The notes beneath the pieces are model-generated. The model made no database searches. It had not been told where the DNA came from and was given only the letters and a program-made list of their open reading frames with translations. Positions 24,301 through 33,300 of a stretch of DNA of 64,000 bases are shown one piece after another. The stretch's first letter is position 1; each line of letters starts with the position of its first letter. The stretch lies in the NCBI RefSeq assembly GCF_004027225.2, contig NC_044282.2, forward strand, positions 52,894,593 through 52,958,592, in the 5' to 3' direction. This DNA is from Strigops habroptila (lineage: Eukaryota; Chordata; Aves; Psittaciformes; Psittacidae). Position numbers and translations under genes: made by a program.

Positions 24301-27300
24301 CTTTTGGCACCTTCCTGTCCAAGCACTGGGCTTTCCTCTTCTTCTTAGGCTACAGTATACAGGAGATATATGGCAGAAAGATAAACCAGGTACTTGTTAC
24401 ATTTCATCATGAAGGAAAAAAGAGCCACACAGTGGTACTCAGAGAGAGAGTAGTTGTTGCTGGAATCTTTAAGTGGGTGCAGAAGTCTTCCTCAGCAGAT
24501 TTTATTGCAAACTCCAAACCAATGAATGCTACAGCTTTTGGCCTACAAAATTTGACTTATCTGCTAGGTTAGAAAGCTCAGATTTTAATTCAGGTACCTG
24601 CTCTATAGTAAAATTTGCATTCATCATTCCTGAGAACTAATTTTCATCCTGTAAAGGAGGAAACCCTAAAATTATTTACCCCCTTTACAATCAGCAATGC
24701 TGAAATCAAGCATTAAGACCCTGCCTATGCTTAGCCAAAAAAAGCCCCATGGAACAGCCTTTTTTAAATGGAGGTATCTCTCGTTTACACTAATCTGAAA
24801 GGGCACAGCAGTGGCTGAGGCCATTTTCTTATGGCTTGATGAAATGGTAGAGCTAACCTTAAGCCTTCAATTTTGAATATTCTAGCTTTTACACAGTGGT
24901 TCTTGACTTTTCCAAGGCAGAATACCCCTATCAGGAACACGCCCAGGGTGGGGGGCTGCTCCTCACTTGGAAGTACCTGTAAAGCACAGACACTTTCCTC
25001 CATGACAATACAAGTGCTCAATGCCCAAGATAAAACCCTTGCCCAGACCCAAGGAAATGTCCATGTCAGAGTTGGAACTGAAATACAGGCAATCCCAGCT
25101 CACGCATGGACCACAAGACCGTCCAACTTGTGGTGGCAGTGACAAGCACCACAGTGTAACTGTACCAGAGAGTTACTTGGTCTTATGTTCCTAAGTCATC
25201 TCTTAAGTACCACAACAACAGGAACAACAAATTATCTTTACAAAGGACTACCAAATAGGAAATACTCTTAAAACAAGTCTCTTGAAAGACAATATATAAA
25301 CTCCAAAACTCTTGCTGGTACCTTGACGAGCTTTTTCTCTCTGATGTTGACTGATGTTATAATTTGGCCATTCACTGGAACCTAGAATATGGACAGTAAA
25401 AAATGCATTACGGAATATATATGCGGATGTGTGTATATGTGTAAATATACATACAAATACAATTATTTCAGTACCTTCACATGATACATAGCTGAAAGAC
25501 ACAGCTAAATAACCTCCTGTACAAATCTGGGCTAGAATTTGTGGCCCAAATCTGACCAACTAAAAGAACAGCTTGCATCCTACCTAGATCCTGTAAAGTA
25601 AATCATGAAAGCTTAAGGAGTTTTCAGATTACAGTTTGATTAATGTCTCGGCTCTCTAAGAATTCAGTGGCAGTGACCAACCTCCAGCTACAGGGGTGGA
25701 AGGGTGTAAATCTGCAGCTGAGACAGGAAGGGCTGTGCCAGCAAGGGCCACTGCATGCTACGCAAGCAGCAGCATCCAAGAGAAGGCAGACCTCCCTCTT
25801 ACAGGTGCCTGTTTCTGCCTGACACACACAGGAGCATGTTCCTGAATGTATGGCACTCCTCTCCCTTGCCTGGGTTGCCCTCCTTGTGCAATGCAAACCT
25901 TGTTCAACACTGCTCAGGTTTCCTTTAGTTCCATTAGACCTGTTCCACTGCCAAGCTGAACCTAAAGCTTGCAGAAGGGAGCCTGACCAAGGCTGTCACT
26001 TATAGACCCTGATCCATCCTCCACCTCTGCCAGGGGGGACACGGAGCCCCAATGCCTGGGAGGTGAGGGCAGCCCTGCAGGGAGCAAAACCCCTGGCTGC
26101 AGCCCAGAGCTGTCTCTCAGCATGAGGAAGCACCCTCTCACAGGCTGGTGATGGAGGGGCTCCAGGTGCCCTCAGTCCTTTTGGGGAACGGGAGACTGCT
26201 GATGCTTTCCACCATCTACTCCTCCGCCCCACCCTCACAAGTCATCTCTGTCCCCAAGATGCTGCGGCAGAATTTAGCCACACACACTCTAGAAGGCAAA
26301 ATCTGCTCTGATTCAGCTGCAGAGGAGCGGTACCCACTCTGCACTATCACAGCCCTGCCATTGCAGGCTGAAAAATAACATGTGCAATTAATGAAAAGAG
26401 AGATAGAGATCAGCACGCTCCACAAACACTGTGCAGTGAATCAGGAAATTCTTTTTCTTTTAATATCTCACTGGATGGCCACATCCCTTTAGGTGACACC
26501 ACCCCAGATGTGAGAGGCAAAGGCTCAGAGCCACCTTGTGACGGGTGAGATTACAGCTCTCAAACAGCCACACGGGACACAAGGAAACTTTTCCACAAAG
26601 CAATACATTTTTATGTATGATCCCAAAGACACCCTGCAACATCATCAGGGCTTGAAAGAGCTTCTTCCAAGAGATAAACCAGTTATTTCTTAGACACCAA
26701 AAAAATAATCTCTGTTTGTGATGACTAGTTACCAGCAAATAAAATCCTGTAGGTGACTGGCCATGCCTATCCCCAGCAAACCCACTGGGGCTGCAATCCT
26801 TTAGCCTATTAATGCTTAGTTCTTTGGTACTGTGGAGATTTTGGAGCTATTTTTTCACTAATCTCAGAAGGATCTGATTTGAAGTGCTTCTTAAAGACAG
26901 CACAACAGGCACCTGTATGCTGGCAAATGCTTCGTCCCTGGAGGTGCTCGCTTGGGAACGCGGACCAGTTACAAGCTCATGGTGGGCAAGGGTGTAGCAT
27001 GGACCTAGCAGGCTGGTGTTCAATGGATGCGCTGCAACTATTAAGAGGGAGGACCCAAAATTGCAGACTTTGCAACATACCACTGTGAATACACACACAA
27101 CACTGATTCTGGGTCTTCTAGTAAAATATCACAGTAGCAGGAGCTGAAATCCCTGCCTTCTTCAAATTATAAAGATCCATCATCTTCAAATTATAAGCTT
27201 AAACCAAGCTGTCCACATCTCTTTCATCTCCCTTAGCTGTCAACTGTAAACAACATAATTGTTTACAGTTATGTTCTTCTGAACATTCACTAGCAAAATA

Positions 27301-30300
27301 ATGACTTCTGTGTTAAAATCCAGCAACACTTTCTAATAGTTAGCAAGGCCATCTTTGGTTTTTCCCACAGGCAGTCATCTCTCTTCTGAGACTCTAAGGT
27401 TCATTTACTAGAGGCACTCCACAGAATCCACTACAAAACAGACCATTTTCCATATCCTCCTCTGCTCAAGGGAAAAATACCACTCTGCCTGCAGCAAGGA
27501 GGGGAGCAACCTCTCACATAGCACAGGAGACATAAAATACAAACCCAGGGGAATTTTGGTGAAAATTTGAACCACTTAGATATGGAAGATCTTGAGCTTA
27601 CACTATTCTTTCTTTCTCAGAATATGCTTCTGTCCACTTAAATATGTGAAAATACAAACAGATCATGTCTTAGTGAACAACAGTTCTATGGAATGTAAAA
27701 TGTCAGGGGCATGGCTTTTCAATATATGACACAGGACTTCAGGAAAACTGAATTTTATGGGATGAGTAGAAGAAGGGACAATTGGAGGAAGCCACACAAC
27801 ATGTAAGCACAATATTCCTTTCCAATCTCAACAAACCCTGGTGATTTCCCAGTTCCCGTAATGAAATCTTCACCATTTTCTTTCACCATTCTTTGCAAAT
27901 GGACCTCCCAAATTAAGGTACCTTCAGCAAGACTGCCATTAGCAACAGAAACAGCAGTGCCAACTTATGAGGATGACAAGGATGTTTTTTTGCCTTCTTT
28001 CAGACACACACAGAGGGTAAGAGACATCTGATCTCCTCTTAGCCTCTCTTTATATCAAGATGCTTCTGCAAGCAAGAGGGACTACATGCAGAGACGAGAA
28101 GGTGTCAAGATTAAGGACATGTAACTGTCTTCCTCCCCCAGGCTGCCGTAAGTGAGCACAGCCCGGGGCTATACAGAGCCCTCACAGGGGCAGGGAGAGC
28201 TCCAGAGGGAAAATGTTGAGTGCAACAGAGAATTAGGGAAGATGCAAACTCTATTGGCTCTGACAGACTTGTCTCAGCATAGGCAAGATCACGTTTCTGG
28301 ACCTTCTCTTCATATAAATGACAGCAAGGAAGAAGTTGGAAAAATTGCAGCACTTTGTTTTAATGCTTTGCCAGTCTGACTGCTGTATACTTTTACCAGA
28401 CAAGCACAACATTCGCTACTTAAATGATATTTCATCTGCTAGGCAAACATCCCTCTCTCTCTCCATCACTGACTAAGAGGTTAAAAATAGAGTGTTGACA
28501 GTCATTTACTATATCCCAGGAGTCTTCACGATGACTGACTGGCTATTCAGCCCTAAGTACCCGCCTGGGACTCCTGAACCTTGTTGCATCCTTCCTAATG
28601 AACAGCTGAGTGCAAGAAAAATACCAAACCACCACTGACTGATGATCTCCAAATAGCCCATCACACTGGTGATGCTCTTCTTTCAAACCTGAAATATCCG
28701 TTGCTTCTCCACCATCCTTCAGTAACAGCAGCAACTCCTTTCCTTTCATCACCAAGTATTTTTACCGAGTTCAGCTTCCTTTCAGTGGAAAGGTATTATT
28801 CTAGCCTGACCTTTCGTATTAAATCCTGCCTTTATCCAACCCCTTTTCAGGCAGTAAGCTGGCTGTATGGCTGAGGAACTCCATCCTACCCCATTCTTCC
28901 CTTTCAAAGCCCTTAGGATGCGGGATTAGTCATGCCTCTTTACCATGCCTTTTGGCCATTCTGAAAAGGGAAAGGGAATTTTCATGATTTTATTGCACTT
29001 AATCTAATGGACTCATTAAAGAGAAATTAATTTTTGTCAGGGTAGATTTTTCTTAATGAAAAATGTAGGTTTGTACAGGGAGAACACATCTAGACCCAGC
29101 ACATTAAGTGACTGTATAAAATCATCAATGCAATTCCAAATACATTAAATACATGCAGAGAAACAGCATCAGGACTTTTAGTGGATTCAGACTTAGCATA
29201 TTAATTTCTATTCACATTCTATGGAACAATAGGAAGATTATTTTTAGTTCATGGCCATTTGCTCATGACCCAGTGGAACAGGATTTCCCCCCCACCCCCT
29301 GCCTTTTTTTTCCTTTCTGTGTAACCTGAGGTTATATTTCTGATGATTGCTCTGAAACCTTTATTCTCTTGAGCTAGCATTTAATTTATTTTACGCTGTT
29401 AATGCAGTTCTACATAAAGTCACAAAGAAGGAAGGCAACGTGACAGGTCTTCAAATATTAAAAAATACTGGGTTTAATCATTAATATATAAACCCTGTAT
29501 TCAAAGCCATAAAACGGTACCCCTAGACACTTACTTTTATGCATTTCAATAGCTTCATGAGACTAGTCGTTTTACAAAACTAAACACCTCTGTAAGTGTC
29601 TGTCAGATCAGGAAGCCTGTTCTCAGATCTCAGTGCCACCAGCTGCTTACAGGATTAATTAAAAATAATGTGAACATTAGCTTCAGGTTCACTAACTGCC
29701 CCTTGTCCCACATAGGGAAGGTGCTTAAAACTGCCTTAACCTTAAGAAAGCATGCAAAGCTTTCCCCAGTAGAGGGATACTAGGACAAAATAAACTCAGT
29801 GTATGAAATCCAAGGGGAGCTATTATATGCTTCACACACTGGAAATCAGGGAATTCGTTCAAGAACATGAATAAAGATTCAGAAAATTGTTTTCAGCTAC
29901 CACTTTCAGAAGACTCGAATTAAGTGGCTTGGACACTGGAAATGAAAGGAAGCAAAACTACTCCGTTCTGGCAGGGGGTCTGTGAACACAAAACCATTTC
30001 CAGATTTAAGAAATACTTCAATTAAATTGTTTCCTACTGCTCATTTCCAGTGCAAAAACTATTTTTTTTTTTTTCTCCTTTATGTTACACCGCAAGATTA
30101 ATGGTGGACTTGGACAAAAGGCTACAGCGGTACAGGAAAAGCAACACCAACATGCACTAAATTAAAAACAAAAAGGGGGAGGGGAGAGAAAAGAGCACGA
30201 AGAAAAGAACCTTTAAGCAGAGTACTAAATAACCTCCCTGAAACATGCCGTGTTGCTACTGAACAAGATAACACTATACTCTTCAGCTTTCTCAGCAGAC

Positions 30301-33300
30301 CTTCAACAAGCTGAAGACTTAGCAGGAAGTTTTCCCCTCTCTCATCATCCTCTGGAGAAGTTGGTCTTTTTAGTCTACACTAGGGATGAGTTGGATATTT
30401 GCAATACCACTTGCAGTCTGGTGTTTGCGCTCTGAAAATGGGCTTTTCTCTCCTGCACACAGACGCAAAGGCTCAGCCACAAGGTAGGCAAACCAGAGGA
30501 CTGCTGCGGCCAGCCAACAGCTTGTATTGCTCCATCAGCAGACAATGAACAATCTGCATGACAAACATGTTGGGAAATAAAGCAGCACTGAGTTGCATTA
30601 ATTCTGAATCAGATTGTCATAAATGGAAGCAGACATCCTGGCCAGTCTGGCTTTGCCACATGGTCCTGTGCCGACGATGGACTTATCAGCTTGTGAGACT
30701 TACTTCCTAAACCAGTGCAATCCAGGTGAATAGGAAAGGACAAGCCTGCATTTGTCAGAGGAGGCAAGATGGGGTTTAGGCAGAGCAAGAGTCCACCAGA
30801 GAGACAGGAAGGCACAGCTTCAAAGAAAGTCTGGAGAGGGACTTTTTACAAGGGTATGCAGTGACACAACGAAGGGGAATGGCTTTAAGCTGAAAGAGGG
30901 GAGATTTAAATTAGATATTAGGAAAAAATTCTTCACTATGAGGGTGGTGAGACACTGGCACAGGTTGCCCAGAGAAGCTGTGGCTGCCCCATCCCTGGCA
31001 GTGTTCAAGGCCACCTTGGATGGGGCTTTGAGCAACCTGGTCTAGTGCAAGATGTCCTTGCCTGTGACAGGGGGCTTGGAACTAGATGATCTTTAAGGTC
31101 CTTTCCAACCCAAACCTTTCTGTGATTCTATGAAAATTCCTCATTTAGTCCTAATAGGTGGAGAAAGGATAACACAGTGGCAATTTCTGCTAAGGTGACA
31201 ATGGGAAACCACAAAAACATATTGGGTTGGTTAGCAAAGGAAACCGAGAGGCTCTTCATGCACGGCAGAAGAACATAAAAGAACATCTTTGGGCCATGCT
31301 TGCTCACAACACTACACACGGGTACCTCCAAAGGGGAGGGAAAAGAGAGCAGGATCTTGGTTTGTGCTCAATATTGTAAATATTAATCATCCTATTATTA
31401 ATAGCTATTATTTATATACATTAATACAAAGTTCCCTGACAAAATCAGTTCAGATAAATGTCTAAATATCAGTAGGAAAGAAGAGTCTGTTCAAATAGAA
31501 AATTACATGAGAAACACATGCAATGAATAGACACAGTTATATGGGAAATACACACTGGAAATACATTAGTTTTTGCCCTTTGTTTAAGGTGCCTGGTGGA
31601 GGAAAGAGGTGCTGCTCCCATCAAATGCATGCTCCAAGAACTTTGTGGAAAAAGATCTGGGCCATCAGCACAGAAAACCTGCTCCTCTGCACATATTCCC
31701 AGGGATGAAGTTGCCTGTAGGAAGCCCCTGAGCACTAACAGGTAACACATATAGGCTGATGGCAAGAAGCAGGAGCCAGAACTGCAGTTGAAGCCATTCA
31801 TATTCAAAGACAATTCCAAGAGAAAATTAGAAAAGCAGCCCTAAGATGCTGCTGCCTACGTTACACATCCTCCTGCTGGCCAGCCTGCCCAGGATACACA
31901 AGAGGCCATGTACAACAGCCATAAAAATGGAGAGCCAACAGTACCTGCCTCAGCTCAGCTGCTCTTATCATCTGATGAGACATCTGGGGAAAGACAGAAG
32001 AGATTCCACAGTGTGAGCAGATTAAAACCAGTCTTGCAAGGAGGGATGAAGAAATCAGTTTCCTGGGATTTTGGTATTCTAATTAATTAGAGCAGCATTA
32101 CAACAAGGGATCAAGGCTCCATTTTATAGGAGGCAATTACCCAACTCCAACACCTTCCAGGATACCTACAAAATCAATTCTCATCCAGGAGAGCTGTATG
32201 AAAATAATTATGCAACTGTGTTGCACTGGCATGAAGAATACTGTGTAACATGAAAGGGCAGGCAAAAAGGTTTGTTTGCATATGTCTGCACAGTTCTGGG
32301 CCTGTTAAGCAATCCCTGCAAGAGGCAAAAAGTATCTCCAGTTTATAAAGACATTTCTGAAAAGCAGAAACCTTTCTTTTGGGATGCAGCAGATAATACA
32401 GGTTTTTATAAGCTGCCTAAGGAAGGTGATATCCCAGCATTTGTGCAAAAACCTCGTTTGGAACTGACCAATTTCCAGAACAACCCCAAAATTTTGAATA
32501 AACATAAATCCCAAAACTCAACAGCAATCGTGTTCACATCTGTTGGCTTCCAGCAACTCTTGTTAGCAATTTCCTAAAAGATTCTTTATTAGGGAAAAGG
32601 TTATCCTGAAAAAGACTAAACACCCTCCAGCATAATTTCTAGAGATTTTGTGTGTGTGACAACAGGCAAAATGTAACTTGTTATGTGTGATGCATGACAA
32701 GATCACATTCAAAATGTGCTTGTATGATTGTGTGCATCCAAAGTTCGTTCAACAGACTTCTTTGACATGGGCTGTGAAAGCAATTCAGACTGGGTCTTAA
32801 AGCCTGCTCTGAGATAAGTAATCACTCCATCCTGTTACTCTGCTACATGCAAAGTTAACACGTAGTGAGATTAAAAGCTCGAAAGCTGCCTACTGGCAGC
32901 ATTGGCACTGGGAGAGACTGACATAGTTGTGCACCGCTGCATTTAGTGACCTGGATGTGGGCAGGGTTGGGATGGAGGTGGCTGGCAGGGCTGGGCTGTG
33001 AAGGAGCTTCAGGCTGGGAAGGAGCCCCTGAGAGCTGAGGGCAACTGCACCCTCCAGTGAAGGCACCCTGGGCAGGCACTGGCTGCCCACAGCTATGGGG
33101 GATAGTGGGAGGCAGAGGAAACGAGATCAGTGCTACATCTGGGGAGCTGCAGCCCTGTAAGAGCAGATTCCCTGGAGTCTCACAGCCCACCCATGGGGCA
33201 GTGGCTGGGAATCACCGGCACACATGCATTCCCAAACTGAAAAAATAATTAACTGCCTGGTTTCTCTTAATTAAGATCTTGACTTTTCCACCACTCCAGG

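Noticed and set aside
30820..31045. Frames of 71-97 codons on both strands
   Set aside because: They lie wholly in a CR1 3' end.
32272..32577. 101-codon plus-strand frame
   Set aside because: Reads somewhat protein-like but no known motif, and antisense in intron 1 with no splice partner.
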